Shown here: one piece after another, positions 51,760 through 60,142 of the stretch | How positions within the stretch are numbered: the stretch's first letter is position 1 | Layout: the number at the start of each line of letters is the position of its first letter | Assembly: GCF_017301615.1 (NCBI RefSeq) | Contig: NZ_CP059066.1 | Span: forward strand, 3,038,783-3,102,782 | DNA from: Koleobacter methoxysyntrophicus | Lineage (GTDB): Bacteria; Bacillota; Thermosediminibacteria; Koleobacterales; Koleobacteraceae | DNA: 64,000 nt | Direction of reading: 5' to 3' | The notes under the pieces: generated by a model | What the model was told of the DNA's origin: nothing | The model's input: only the letters and a program-made list of their open reading frames with translations | Databases searched by the model: none | Position numbers and translations under genes: made by a program

Positions 51760-52851
51760 TTATGCTGCCGTTTCTTGAAGAACCTTTGTAATCGTCATCG
51801 ACATGAAATTTGTATCATTCCGCAGGTCAATAATCAAACCTGTCTGCCATTTGGAACTGCGGAGAACCTTTAATTTCGGGCGAAGAACCGCATCGCTGTA
51901 GACCTCGATAACGGTTCCTACTGTGCCGTCTGAAAGCTGAACTATGCTTCCGACCGGATACGGTGTTATTCTGCTCAAGAATACCGACACCGCATCGGGA
52001 TCAAAATGCGTCCCCGCAGAACCCATTATGAATTCTATAACCTCATGCGGCGGCAGGGCTTTTCTGTACGGCCGATCGGAAGTCATTGCATCGTAGACAT
52101 CTGCAACAGCTACAAGCCTTGCAAAAGGATGTATTTCATCTTTTTTTAAGCCCTGCGGATAGCCCGTACCGTCGTATTTTTCATGATACTGCAGGACAAC
52201 GGCACGGCTTCGTACAGGAACGTCGTATTCGAAAGATTCCCGTAAAAAAGAAAAGCCCTTTTCAGGGTGTTCTTTGATCTTTTTAAATTCTTCATCATCA
52301 AGCTGGCCGGGTTTTTCGACGATAGCCCTGTCTATACCCAGCTTCCCTATATCGTGGAGAAGCGCCCCCAGACCCAGCTCGAAAAGATTTTTTTGAGAAT
52401 AACCTTTAGCTATACCCATGATCAGCGAAATCACCGCAACGTTAACCGAATGAAAGAAAGTATACTCGCTGTTAATTTTTAGATCGACTAAATTGATTTC
52501 TATGTCCTTATTTTCCAGTAGTTCGAAAATAATATCTTCTATGCTTTTCTTTAAATCCTTTAAATTCTTCTCATCACACATTACATTTTTCTGTGATGTA
52601 TTGAAAAATCTTCTCACGGCATTTACCGTTTTTATTCGCGTTTCGCGCCGTATCGGGTCTACAGTAACTATGCCGCCAATATCAGTGTTTTGAACATAAA
52701 CACCGTTATATCCCTTTTCCCCGAGTCTTTTTATATATGAACTTTTCAAAACCGTTCCTCTGCGCAGAAGGATGTTATCTTCTGAATCATATATATCGCT
52801 AGCCAGTATTAATCCTTCTTTTGCGTTTTCTATTCTTACAAAAACAGGCAA
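51760..52851 (-). CDS. HD-GYP c-di-GMP phosphodiesterase
   Basis: A 363-residue protein. An N-terminal DUF3391-like/regulatory region (about 1-95) is followed by an HD-GYP domain (about 130-300): FHSVNVAVISL, LLHDIGKLGID, YHEKYDGTGYPQGL, DVYDAMTSDRPYR. The HD and GYP motifs are intact. It degrades c-di-GMP, opposing the GGDEF protein nearby. I chose TTG at 52851 (GGAGGG seven bases upstream) over the longer frame to 52902. It follows the small membrane protein gene. Confidence 0.92.
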   Translation of the reverse strand: MPVFVRIENAKEGLILASDIYDSEDNILLRRGTVLKSSYIKRLGEKGYNGVYVQNTDIGGIVTVDPIRRETRIKTVNAVRRFFNTSQKNVMCDEKNLKDLKKSIEDIIFELLENKDIEINLVDLKINSEYTFFHSVNVAVISLIMGIAKGYSQKNLFELGLGALLHDIGKLGIDRAIVEKPGQLDDEEFKKIKEHPEKGFSFLRESFEYDVPVRSRAVVLQYHEKYDGTGYPQGLKKDEIHPFARLVAVADVYDAMTSDRPYRKALPPHEVIEFIMGSAGTHFDPDAVSVFLSRITPYPVGSIVQLSDGTVGTVIEVYSDAVLRPKLKVLRSSKWQTGLIIDLRNDTNFMSMTITKVLQETAA

Positions 52852-52997
52852 AAGTGCTCCCTCCTTTTTTAATAAAAAAAACACCCTTTTCTTTATTTGC
52901 AAAAGAAAAGAATGTATTTATCATAGTTATGCAAGAAAACCTCTGCCCGGAAAAGCAGGGGATAAACTGCATCCATATAACGCATAACATATAGAGC
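52852..52997 (-). other. Leader region upstream of the HD-GYP gene with hairpins
   Basis: Contains on the minus strand a 7-bp terminator-like hairpin (CCCCTGC with GCAGAGG, one mismatch) followed by TTTTCTTG, around 52949-52972. A 9-bp inverted repeat CTTTTCTTT/AAAGAAAAG lies near 52884-52908. I looked for a c-di-GMP riboswitch because of the downstream gene and did not find the GEMM consensus. Confidence 0.45.
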
Positions 52998-53555
52998 TTA
53001 AGCAGAGGGTATCCGGCATAATTCGCTGTTTTCGTCTTTTATCGTTGAATCTGGAATCCGTTCAAAATTAAGGACCCCTATTGGTGCTTTGTACAGGTTG
53101 TAAATCATATGGACAGGAATATCCTCAGGATTTTCATAATAAAGTATCCTGCCATTTTTATCACACAACCAGCCGCCCACAATGACATCGACTATTCCGA
53201 CCTTTCCGCTCGAAGGAATGGTTATTTTCAGCTTAGATGCAGGCATGGGGATTTTTTCTCTAAATTCAGAAGGTTTAACGAAATTGCAAGCAAAAAAGGA
53301 ATCTCTTTTTTTTAATAATTTTTGTATTGACGGTGGATAGTCCTTTATTTTTCTTGCTATCAGCGGCATTCCGTTTTTGAATGTTATTATATTTGATTTG
53401 TCATCTTTTTCCGTTTCCGTCAACTGCAATAAATAAGCATCCCCTGAATATGTTTCAGCTCTACAAAAATCTTGCAACCAGCCTATCATTAGAGGGATAA
53501 AAAACGCTCCCACTATAAAAAGCAGAAATTTCAGCAAGCCGGCTAAGGTGATCAT
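52998..53555 (-). CDS. Membrane-anchored hypothetical protein
   Basis: A 185-residue protein with one N-terminal membrane helix (about 3-25, LAGLLKFLLFIVGAFFIPLMIGW) and an extracytoplasmic domain of unknown fold with a single WLCDKNGRILYYENPED region (about 128-145). ATG at 53555 with GGAGGG. Chosen over the longer frame, which overlaps the YhaM-like gene. It lies between the YhaM-like and HD-GYP genes. Not recognised. Confidence 0.6.
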   Translation of the reverse strand: MITLAGLLKFLLFIVGAFFIPLMIGWLQDFCRAETYSGDAYLLQLTETEKDDKSNIITFKNGMPLIARKIKDYPPSIQKLLKKRDSFFACNFVKPSEFREKIPMPASKLKITIPSSGKVGIVDVIVGGWLCDKNGRILYYENPEDIPVHMIYNLYKAPIGVLNFERIPDSTIKDENSELCRIPSA

Positions 53556-53571
53556 TAAAAACGCCCTCCTT

Positions 53572-54522
53572 CTATCTGTTGTTTCCAGCAAAAACCCTTC
53601 TTTCCAGGAACCTATCCCATGCGGACCACGATTCTTTTTCGCATGTCTCTTTAACAACATCGAACCTGGTCTTCCGCGCGCTTATTAAATCGCATAAAAA
53701 CAGCATTTCCGCTTCTACTGTTTGAGGTTTTACAGGTGCTCCCCATTCAAGTTTACCGTGATGCGAAAGAACCATATGCTGTAGAAGCACTGCGGTGCTG
53801 GCAGAAAACCCCTGAATGCTGTCAATCTTTTGTTTTAACATACTGCATCCTATCACAGGATGCCCCAGAAGCTTCCCGGTGTCTGTCTGCTGAAAGGATA
53901 CACCGGAAACAGCATATTCCGATATTTTCCCCAGATCGTGGAGCATAGCACCTGCAATCAGCAGTTCTTTGTTTAGAGATTCGGGATATGTTCTGCTTAT
54001 GAAACTGCAGAGATGTACAACTTCCAGCGTATGTTCCAGCAAACCGCCTATCCATGCGTGGTGAACGGTTAGAGCCGCGGGCGATTTTTTGAATTTTTGT
54101 TCAATTATTCGATCATCGAAAATTGAATAAAGCAGTTTTTTTAGCATTATATCTGATATTTCGTCTGATATAGTTTTACGAAAACTGTCCCACATTTTGG
54201 CGATATCCTTCGAAGATGTCGGCAGAAAATCTAAAGGGTTGTAACTATCTGCCTTTGATATTCTTTTGATGTTAAGCTGTATCCCGTTATAGTCCACAGC
54301 TACCGCTTCTACGTCCACAACATCATTGACATTAAAAAGAAAACTAACCTGTTCGGCATCATTCCAGACTCTCGCTTCTATCCTGCCTGTGGCATCGCCC
54401 AGGATGAGCCTCAAATATTTTCCGTTTTTACCCAAACTCAAAGATTTTTCGACCACGGCAAATTTTGAGTTAACGAAATCGCCCTGCTGAATATCTTTGA
54501 TTAATATTTTTGAATTCGTCAT
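53572..54522 (-). CDS. yhaM: YhaM-like 3'-5' exonuclease (OB fold plus HD domain)
   Basis: A 316-residue protein with an N-terminal OB fold (about 10-95, KYLRLILGDATGRIEARVWND) and a C-terminal HD domain (about 155-290) with HHAWIGGLLEHTLEV, GAMLHDLGKI and LQHMVLSHHGKLEWGAPVKPQTVEAEML, the YhaM/CBF1 signature. In Bacillus YhaM is a 3'-5' nuclease on RNA and DNA. ATG at 54522 overlaps the DnaC-like stop by 4 nt (ATGA), so it is coupled to the replication genes. On this element it may help RNA turnover or DNA replication. Confidence 0.92.
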   Translation of the reverse strand: MTNSKILIKDIQQGDFVNSKFAVVEKSLSLGKNGKYLRLILGDATGRIEARVWNDAEQVSFLFNVNDVVDVEAVAVDYNGIQLNIKRISKADSYNPLDFLPTSSKDIAKMWDSFRKTISDEISDIMLKKLLYSIFDDRIIEQKFKKSPAALTVHHAWIGGLLEHTLEVVHLCSFISRTYPESLNKELLIAGAMLHDLGKISEYAVSGVSFQQTDTGKLLGHPVIGCSMLKQKIDSIQGFSASTAVLLQHMVLSHHGKLEWGAPVKPQTVEAEMLFLCDLISARKTRFDVVKETCEKESWSAWDRFLERRVFAGNNR

Positions 54523-55445
54523 GTTTTTGTACCTTCCTTCCCGTTTAAATATTTTTTTTCATCCTGATCAAGGAACCGCCTGTCGGGCCCTCCAAGCGAC
54601 CATATCCTGCAGAATCCCGCAAGACGGCTGGCTATGGCTGAGCCGAAATTGCTGTCGCCGAACCTGGCAGCGATTTCTTTTAAACCGAAGTTTGAAGAAA
54701 TAACAATAGGCTTGTTCGTTCTAACGCGGTAATCAATAACATAAAAGAATTTTTCGCATCCCCAATCTGTTTTAAAGTATTCCTTACCGAGATCATCCCA
54801 GAGCAAAACAGGGATATTCGCGTATCGTTTTAAAATCCTATACTCGCCTTCATAATCATCGTCTTTGAATCCCTGTAACTGATTTTTAAAATCGATTGTG
54901 CGTGCAAACAAGCAAGGGACACCCATCCGACACAGCCTGTGTGTTAACGCGTGCAAAGCATACGATTTTCCAACCCCGTTGCCCGTAGGATTGATACCGT
55001 TTCTTTTTGATGTTATATAAATACCGCCACCTGAGCGTGGATCCCACTGCTGCAAAAATTCAAACAGATCGCTGTTGTGCTCATCCAGATCAGCGTTCTC
55101 GAAAAGATGGCTCAGCTCTACTCCCACAAGCCCGCTTTTTTCAACTAACCTTTGGTATTGGATTTCTGAATAACATAGCTCAACATTGTATATTATTCTA
55201 ACCGGGCTGGGTTCCAGTTTGCTTTCTTCGCGTTTGCCTTCTTTGCATTTTTCGCACAAACGCAACCGTTTCTCGCGCCAGGGGCATTCCTGCGGCGAGC
55301 TGATCGTTTTTTCTACTACCGGTGCTTCAGCAAGTATCTTTTGCCGGTGTTCTATTTCGGCGGTTAGCCGGGCGATTCTGTCTTGCAGCGAAAGTTTTTT
55401 TGTGAGCTGTTCTTTTTCGTCAGTATCCTGCTGTTCTTCGGTCAT
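54519..55445 (-). CDS. DnaC/DnaI-like helicase loader ATPase
   Basis: A 308-residue AAA+ protein. Residues about 1-40 are coiled coil, followed by a Cys cluster (ECPWREKRLRLCEKCKEGK, about 45-65). The AAA+ domain has Walker A GNGVGKSYALH and Walker B VLLWDDLGKE, and sensor-type VISSNFGLKE. It loads the replicative helicase at an origin. I chose ATG at 55445, which overlaps the initiator gene by 26 nt; a longer frame reads back into the initiator's repeats. It is coupled to the initiator and YhaM-like gene. Confidence 0.88.
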   Translation of the reverse strand: MTEEQQDTDEKEQLTKKLSLQDRIARLTAEIEHRQKILAEAPVVEKTISSPQECPWREKRLRLCEKCKEGKREESKLEPSPVRIIYNVELCYSEIQYQRLVEKSGLVGVELSHLFENADLDEHNSDLFEFLQQWDPRSGGGIYITSKRNGINPTGNGVGKSYALHALTHRLCRMGVPCLFARTIDFKNQLQGFKDDDYEGEYRILKRYANIPVLLWDDLGKEYFKTDWGCEKFFYVIDYRVRTNKPIVISSNFGLKEIAARFGDSNFGSAIASRLAGFCRIWSLGGPDRRFLDQDEKKYLNGKEGTKT

Positions 55446-57510
55446 AAATATTGATAAGCTCGCCTGTTCCCGCGTCTCTTGCATATCCGAGTTTGTATTC
55501 ATAACTGCCTGGCTCGGGTTTGGCTTTGTTTTTCTTTGCCGCAAGCTCTGCCTGCAATTCCCTTTCAATGTCGAAAAGATTAATAATTTCCCCCGTTCCG
55601 CCGTCTCTTGCGTATCCGAACTGGTATTCATAGCTTCCGGGCTCGGGTATGTCTTTAAAAGCCCCATATCCAGCATCACGTCTTTGATACTGTCCATTTG
55701 AATATTTTCCCCCTTTTTGGTTTTGTTTGCCAGAAGGCGAACTGTTTTTTGCTTCGTTTTTCAACGCTTTCATTATGTAAATTTTTGGTTTGTGGATTAT
55801 CTTTCCGGATTCCACTGCACGGCTTACTTTGTTGATCATCCAGAGTACATCGTTATAACCGTGTTCGTTATAGAGTTTACCGATAAAAGAAAAGTCCGAA
55901 GGTTCACTCATAACACCTTTTATTTTTCTGTAGTGTCCTGTCAGCTCTGCGATTATGTCTTTGTTTGTTGGTTTATCTGAATTTTTAGATAATTTTGTAG
56001 AATCGGCTGTATCGCACTTGTGCGTTATACTTCTCGTTAGAGAAGTATAACTATCTTTATCTCTTTCTTTCAATGACTTATGTTTACAAGTACCGTACGT
56101 ACTTGTACTATCAATATCATTAGATATATCTTTCTTTATAGATATATCTTTCTTAGTACGATGTGTAGTTTGTACACCCGGGATGTCTACTTTCTCCACC
56201 CGGACATCAGATTTTTGCGCGCTGTGCACAGTTTCTGTGCTTCCAGTTTCCAGCGTGATGTTTGATATCCGACTGTCAGAATTGACTGGACTTAACAGAT
56301 GTTTTGAAGGCGTTTCTGTTTTATCCTGTGGTTTTTTACTGGTGCCGGGTGTACTTTTTATACTGCTGTTCAGGGGTGTAATTTTTACACCCGGACTCCC
56401 GGGTGTACTTTTTACACCTGTATTTTGGGGTGCGTTTACTGTATTTTGGTTCCCGGGTGTACTTTCTACACCTCTGGTTTGTTGCTCATTTAAAGCAACA
56501 CCGGCACCGGGTGTACTTTTTATACCCCTGTTTAGAGGTATACTTTTTACACCCGGGCTCCCGGGTGTACTTTCTATACCCCTGTTTTGGGATGCGCTTG
56601 CTGCGTTTTGGTTCTCGGGTGTGCTTTTTACACATCCAGCTTGATGCGTTTCCTGTCTTTTGGATTGTTTGTTGGTTGATAATTTAAGCCACTGTTCGTA
56701 TGTTATTTCGATTCCGATTTCGTGGTTAACCGCATACGTTTCCCCAAACAATCCTACATTACCCCAGCGTATCATATAGTGTTTGTTCTTGCGGTTCCCT
56801 TTGCCTTTATTATCTACATAAGCAGAAACGAGCCCGTCTTTTAGTAATTCTTTCAGCCCCTTTATTACGCTCTTTTTTGAAAGTTTTGTCGCGTTTATAA
56901 AATCTTCAACGGTTATGCTTTTGACGAGCTCATCGTGCCCCCATGTGCAAAGAAAGATATGTAAAAGGACACGAAGTTCAACATTGCTCATGGCTCTCAG
57001 GTTAAACATTTCTTTAGGAGCGACAAAAAAGTCTTTTAAGTTTTTTTCAAAATATCGAACATTGCCTTCAGGCTCCTGGTTGTTTTCAACCGGAGCGGCA
57101 AGTTCCCGCCACTGCTCGAACGTGATTCTTTCGCCGGTTTCAGGATCGACAGCAAAAGTTTCTTTTTTTACGGTTGGGTTCATGCGCGGCATATAATATT
57201 TTCGGATCCGCGCGGCATCCCTGTTATCCGTATAAACTACCAGAAAGTTGTTTTCGACAGCGTTTCTAATTCCGTTCAGAACGCTTCTTTTTGAAAGTCC
57301 TGTTCCTGAATCGATGCGTTGATCGCTATGCTTTGCGAGCTTTCCGTGCATAAATTCATCAAGCGATATTGCTTTCGCCTGGTTTATTTTATCATCCCAG
57401 GCGTGCTTCATAACGTACAATACAACCTTTAATTCTGCGTTTCCCATGTAAGGAACTTCGGACTTCAGCCATTTTTTAGAAAGCATAAAAAAGCTATTGT
57501 AATCAAACAC
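55420..57510 (-). CDS. Putative replication initiator with two winged helices and DnaD-like tail
   Basis: A 696-residue protein. Two similar winged-helix regions are at about 5-105 (NAELKVVLYVMKHAW, GLSKRSVLNGIRNAVENNFL) and about 155-245 (NVELRVLLHIFLCTWG, LSKKSVIKGLKELLKDGL), of the DnaD/RepA_N/phage-O type. Residues about 295-395 are a low-complexity stretch with repeated KSTPG/ESTPG units, encoded by the iteron-like repeats. A DnaD-like DDBH2 region follows (about 535-610, LTGHYRKIKGVMSEP, YNDVLWMINKVSRAVE). The end has two copies of PGSYEYKLGYARDAGTGE. GTG at 57510 has AGGAGG eight bases upstream. Initiator role is inferred from neighbours and from the repeats. Confidence 0.75.
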   Translation of the reverse strand: MFDYNSFFMLSKKWLKSEVPYMGNAELKVVLYVMKHAWDDKINQAKAISLDEFMHGKLAKHSDQRIDSGTGLSKRSVLNGIRNAVENNFLVVYTDNRDAARIRKYYMPRMNPTVKKETFAVDPETGERITFEQWRELAAPVENNQEPEGNVRYFEKNLKDFFVAPKEMFNLRAMSNVELRVLLHIFLCTWGHDELVKSITVEDFINATKLSKKSVIKGLKELLKDGLVSAYVDNKGKGNRKNKHYMIRWGNVGLFGETYAVNHEIGIEITYEQWLKLSTNKQSKRQETHQAGCVKSTPENQNAASASQNRGIESTPGSPGVKSIPLNRGIKSTPGAGVALNEQQTRGVESTPGNQNTVNAPQNTGVKSTPGSPGVKITPLNSSIKSTPGTSKKPQDKTETPSKHLLSPVNSDSRISNITLETGSTETVHSAQKSDVRVEKVDIPGVQTTHRTKKDISIKKDISNDIDSTSTYGTCKHKSLKERDKDSYTSLTRSITHKCDTADSTKLSKNSDKPTNKDIIAELTGHYRKIKGVMSEPSDFSFIGKLYNEHGYNDVLWMINKVSRAVESGKIIHKPKIYIMKALKNEAKNSSPSGKQNQKGGKYSNGQYQRRDAGYGAFKDIPEPGSYEYQFGYARDGGTGEIINLFDIERELQAELAAKKNKAKPEPGSYEYKLGYARDAGTGELINIYDRRTAGY
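56347..56634. repeat. Eight iteron-like repeats embedded in the initiator coding sequence
   Basis: Eight near-palindromic copies of GGGTGTACTTTTTACACCC (plus-strand form) begin at 56347, 56374, 56401, 56455, 56509, 56535, 56563 and 56617. Spacings are 27, 27, 54, 54, 26, 28 and 54, close to multiples of 27. On the coding strand they encode KSTPG-like peptides. Partial copies such as the one near 56430 fill some gaps. RepA_N-type plasmids are known to carry the origin inside rep in this way. The same motif recurs at 12161-12277. Confidence 0.85.
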
Positions 57511-57685
57511 ATCCAAAACCTCCTTTTAGGGATTTTTGAAAAACTTTGTAAAATTTAACGAACAAAGGCTTGACATTTCTACTCTGATTTGTTATAATCA
57601 GAGTAGAACATCCGAAACCTCTGCCCCTGGAATTTTCCGGGGGCGCATTTTTTTCAGAGGTTCCGGTTTGAGTTATGGTTCTCAT
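57503..57685 (-). CDS. Putative rep leader peptide
   Basis: A 60-residue frame from ATG 57685, which has a perfect AAAGGAGG site seven to nine bases upstream. Its stop (57503) lies 5 nt past the initiator start (GTG 57510), so initiator translation could be coupled to it. The peptide is not recognised and may matter only for being translated. Its 5' half is opposite the candidate antisense RNA. This arrangement is known from antisense-regulated plasmid rep genes; here it is inferred. Confidence 0.6.
   Translation of the reverse strand: MRTITQTGTSEKNAPPENSRGRGFGCSTLIITNQSRNVKPLFVKFYKVFQKSLKGGFGCV
57570..57608 (+). promoter_or_regulatory. Consensus plus-strand promoter overlapping a 13-bp inverted repeat
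   Basis: TTGACA (57570-57575), 17 bp, TATAAT (57593-57598). A perfect 13-bp inverted repeat (57577-57589 with 57596-57608, TTCTACTCTGATT) spans the spacer and -10. As DNA it may be an operator. In the rep mRNA (minus strand) it would be a strong hairpin. The promoter points away from rep. Confidence 0.8.
57605..57654 (+). ncRNA. Candidate antisense (countertranscribed) RNA to the rep leader
   Basis: Transcription from the plus-strand promoter would start near 57605 and end at an intrinsic terminator: stem GCCCCTGGAA (57623-57632) pairs with TTCCGGGGGC (57635-57644, one G-U), followed by GCATTTTTTT (57645-57654). The ~50-nt RNA would be complementary to the leader-peptide region of the rep mRNA. 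An outer complementarity (57612-57623 with 57655-57666) gives the opposite strand a longer hairpin. No coding potential. Function inferred by analogy to plasmid copy-number antisense RNAs. Confidence 0.6.
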
Positions 57686-57700
57686 AATACATAACCTCCT

Positions 57701-57784
57701 TTATGTTTTAATATTCATCCAGACAGTGAGGACAGATATCTTCCCACTGTTCATTTCTTTTTTGGCTCTTTCATCCGCTGACAT
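57701..57784 (-). pseudogene. Tiny Cys-pair ORF upstream of the rep leader, possibly frameshifted
   Basis: ATG 57784 with AAAGGAG upstream opens a 27-codon frame. If one base is added to the T-run at 57758-57763, the frame instead reads MSADERAKKRNEQW and ends CPHCLDEY, a zinc-knuckle-like ending that looks more protein-like. It is a weak call and may not be a gene. Confidence 0.35.
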
Positions 57785-57810
57785 AACAAACCACACTCCT
57801 TTTAATTTTT

Positions 57811-58950
57811 TTATTTTCTGAACAAATTAAAAAGCCGCCGCGAATGCATTGGCTGATTGTTTTCTGCAGCAAGATTTAATATGCTTTTTGAAAAAGCAGA
57901 CCTGGGATTTACTGTAATGGGAAGTTTTTCTTCGTTCAGATTTTCAATTACCGAATAATCAAAAGGAACCAAGAAGACCCTGGTTTTGAACAGCGACTGG
58001 ACATCTTCAGCTATATCACCGTATCTTGAGTTATAGAAATTTATTATCACTGCTGAATTTTCTACAGGAATCCTGTTCAGTTTGCGCAAAAAATCAAAAA
58101 GCCTGTACGTTTTTACGATAGAAGAAATAAGCGGGTCTGTTACGAAAAAGACCCTGTCTGCAAAAGGCAGTACGGCCTCAACGGATTCCGAGTATGCACC
58201 GGTATCAACAACAAGCAGGTCGTGATGCCTGGCAATCACAGAAATTATTTTCCTGCTTAACTGCGGAGTTAATATCGGCCCTTTAGTATGAAAATCATTT
58301 ATAACGACGGCGGCATTTATATTTGTCTGAGGATGTTCAGGTGCAACATTTTTTATAATTTTTTCAGATACATATTCCGGTGCAGCGTTCAGGTCCATAA
58401 CGGAACGCGGCGGCCAGAACCGGAGTATATCGGCCGCTCCTCCCGAAGGCCATGCCAGGTCCACGAGGCAGACTTTTTTGCTGCTGTTTCTTCTGGCAGC
58501 TACAGCGAAACTAACAGCAAGCAGTGTTTTCCCCGTACCGCCTTTCGGGGACAGGAAAACAACAACTTCGGCCAAAGACCCAGGAGCGTCAGCTTCTTCT
58601 TTTGTGTCTATTGATACTCCTTCAAGACCTGTATCAATGTTCAGATCGGCAACAGGATAAGTAATTACCTTAATCCCCTTCTGGCCCATGGCTCTGATCA
58701 GGCTGATACTGCTTTTTTTAAAAGCTGCGTATACTTTTACCCCGGGTTTCTTGAACAGCTCAGCTGAATCAGCCGCGAATTTTTCGTCGATTACAACTGC
58801 ACATATGTCCTCATTTGCTGTTATCCCGAGCGCTTCTTCTACTGTTTCTGCTTCCCTGATAACCGCATCCTTTTTTAAAAAACTCAATCTTTCAACTGTT
58901 TCTTTTCGGCGGGTTAAGTTTTCGTCAATGACGAGTATAGTTTTTTTCAA
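57811..58950 (-). CDS. CpaE-like ATPase with receiver-like N-terminus
   Basis: A 379-residue protein. Residues 1-115 resemble a response-regulator receiver (TILVIDENLTRRKETVERL, CAVVIDEKF), and residues about 130-375 form a MinD/ParA-type ATPase with an intact deviant Walker A (FLSPKGGTGKTLLAV), VCLVDLAWPSG and LLVVDTGAYSE. CpaE/TadZ-like proteins position pilus or secretion machines. TTG at 58950 with GGGGGAG. It follows a second CpaE-like gene and precedes the replicon. It might alternatively act in partition or transfer-apparatus placement. Confidence 0.82.
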   Translation of the reverse strand: MKKTILVIDENLTRRKETVERLSFLKKDAVIREAETVEEALGITANEDICAVVIDEKFAADSAELFKKPGVKVYAAFKKSSISLIRAMGQKGIKVITYPVADLNIDTGLEGVSIDTKEEADAPGSLAEVVVFLSPKGGTGKTLLAVSFAVAARRNSSKKVCLVDLAWPSGGAADILRFWPPRSVMDLNAAPEYVSEKIIKNVAPEHPQTNINAAVVINDFHTKGPILTPQLSRKIISVIARHHDLLVVDTGAYSESVEAVLPFADRVFFVTDPLISSIVKTYRLFDFLRKLNRIPVENSAVIINFYNSRYGDIAEDVQSLFKTRVFLVPFDYSVIENLNEEKLPITVNPRSAFSKSILNLAAENNQPMHSRRLFNLFRK

Positions 58951-58953
58951 CTT

Positions 58954-60120
58954 TTATCTCCCCCAATCAAAAAGGTCGAGTATTTTTGCCCGCAGTATTC
59001 TATCTTCAACCGCCAGTGGAATGCCTCTTGCAATCGAATTGTAGAGCTCTGTAAAGAATTTGATTTTCACAGCAAATTTAATGCCCATTTCGGCGTAAAA
59101 CTCTTCAGGGTCGATCTCGAGATTTTCGATGTTCTTATTCAGAATATATAAGGCCCTTTTTGCATCAACTGATAGAAAATTCCGGCTGGCATATAGAGAA
59201 TGGGAATAGTCCGGATCGAGCACGACAAAAATCTTTTCACTTTCGCGCAGAAGTTCCCGCAAGAGCCTGTCCCCGGCCCCGTAAGAAGGTGTATCTACCA
59301 CGATGTAGTCGGCATTAATATGCAGAGTCTCGGTAAAGTTTTGTTTCTCATAAACAACCATTGAGATTTCCGGCACGTGTGCACCTATCCGCGGGTCGCC
59401 GACCGCGTTGGTCCACGCTGTGCATGCACCGGTTCCTGTTATATCGACCAGTGCGGTGTTTCTGCCCGATACTGCCAGTGAAGCGGCAAGGTTTACGGCG
59501 AAGAATGTTTTACCGGCCGGGACAGGGGAGTAAACGGTATACAGACGTCTGCTGCGGATTTCCACTGCCCGGCCCGATGCGCTAACTGCCTCAAAGATGT
59601 CCGGTTTTTTCCCGATCTTCCGCTCTGAATCCATAAAAGCGGCTTTTATGCCGCGCGGTTCTGCCTGCGGTCCCGGAAAACGTTCATCTACAGGCAGATA
59701 GTCCGCTATATTCTTTATATCGGCAGGTTTTTTCAACCAGCTCTCAATGTCGTCAATCGTGTACTCATCGCGGATGTATATATCGTATATGCCCAGAACC
59801 GCTATTCCTGAAATTAACGTTCTGTCCTCTGCAGATGCAGTCGGAAAAATCAGAATAAACCGCGTTTCCGGCCTTTTGAACCTTACCGTGCGGATAATAT
59901 CGAGCAGTGCGGCACTCCTGTTCATGTCGTGCTCTGCCGATGAAACGTATGCCATTCCATCGCCGATGATAATATCAGGCGATGGTGCATCAGTTTCAGC
60001 CCACACTAAAAAAGAGTCCCAGCTGTATTCGTGGGACACTATTTTTATACCCGGAATTCTGGAAATAGCTTCAACAACCGCATCGTCATTTTCTGAAAAA
60101 ACACAAACAATATTTAACAT
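58954..60120 (-). CDS. CpaE-like protein with atypical P-loop
   Basis: A 388-residue paralogue-type protein. A receiver-like N-terminus (about 1-130, with ISGIAVLGIYDIYIRDEY) precedes a MinD-like domain (about 200-385). The P-loop reads YSPVPAGKTFFAVN: the GKT is kept but the GG signature is replaced. Then come TALVDITGTG and YIVVDTPSYG. ATG at 60120. It ends 3 nt before the other CpaE-like gene. With the CpaE-like gene in the Tad operon, the window has three such proteins. Possibly they form a heteromer. Confidence 0.75.
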   Translation of the reverse strand: MLNIVCVFSENDDAVVEAISRIPGIKIVSHEYSWDSFLVWAETDAPSPDIIIGDGMAYVSSAEHDMNRSAALLDIIRTVRFKRPETRFILIFPTASAEDRTLISGIAVLGIYDIYIRDEYTIDDIESWLKKPADIKNIADYLPVDERFPGPQAEPRGIKAAFMDSERKIGKKPDIFEAVSASGRAVEIRSRRLYTVYSPVPAGKTFFAVNLAASLAVSGRNTALVDITGTGACTAWTNAVGDPRIGAHVPEISMVVYEKQNFTETLHINADYIVVDTPSYGAGDRLLRELLRESEKIFVVLDPDYSHSLYASRNFLSVDAKRALYILNKNIENLEIDPEEFYAEMGIKFAVKIKFFTELYNSIARGIPLAVEDRILRAKILDLFDWGR

Positions 60121-60142
60121 TCAGCATTTCCCCTGTTCAATT

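Noticed and set aside
52852..52997. c-di-GMP riboswitch upstream of the HD-GYP gene
   Set aside because: I looked for the GEMM-I and GEMM-II conserved bases and did not see them. Only simple hairpins are present.
56347..56634. CRISPR array or tandem mobile repeats
   Set aside because: Repeat units are palindromic 19-mers in frame in one gene with no unique spacers of regular length and no cas genes.
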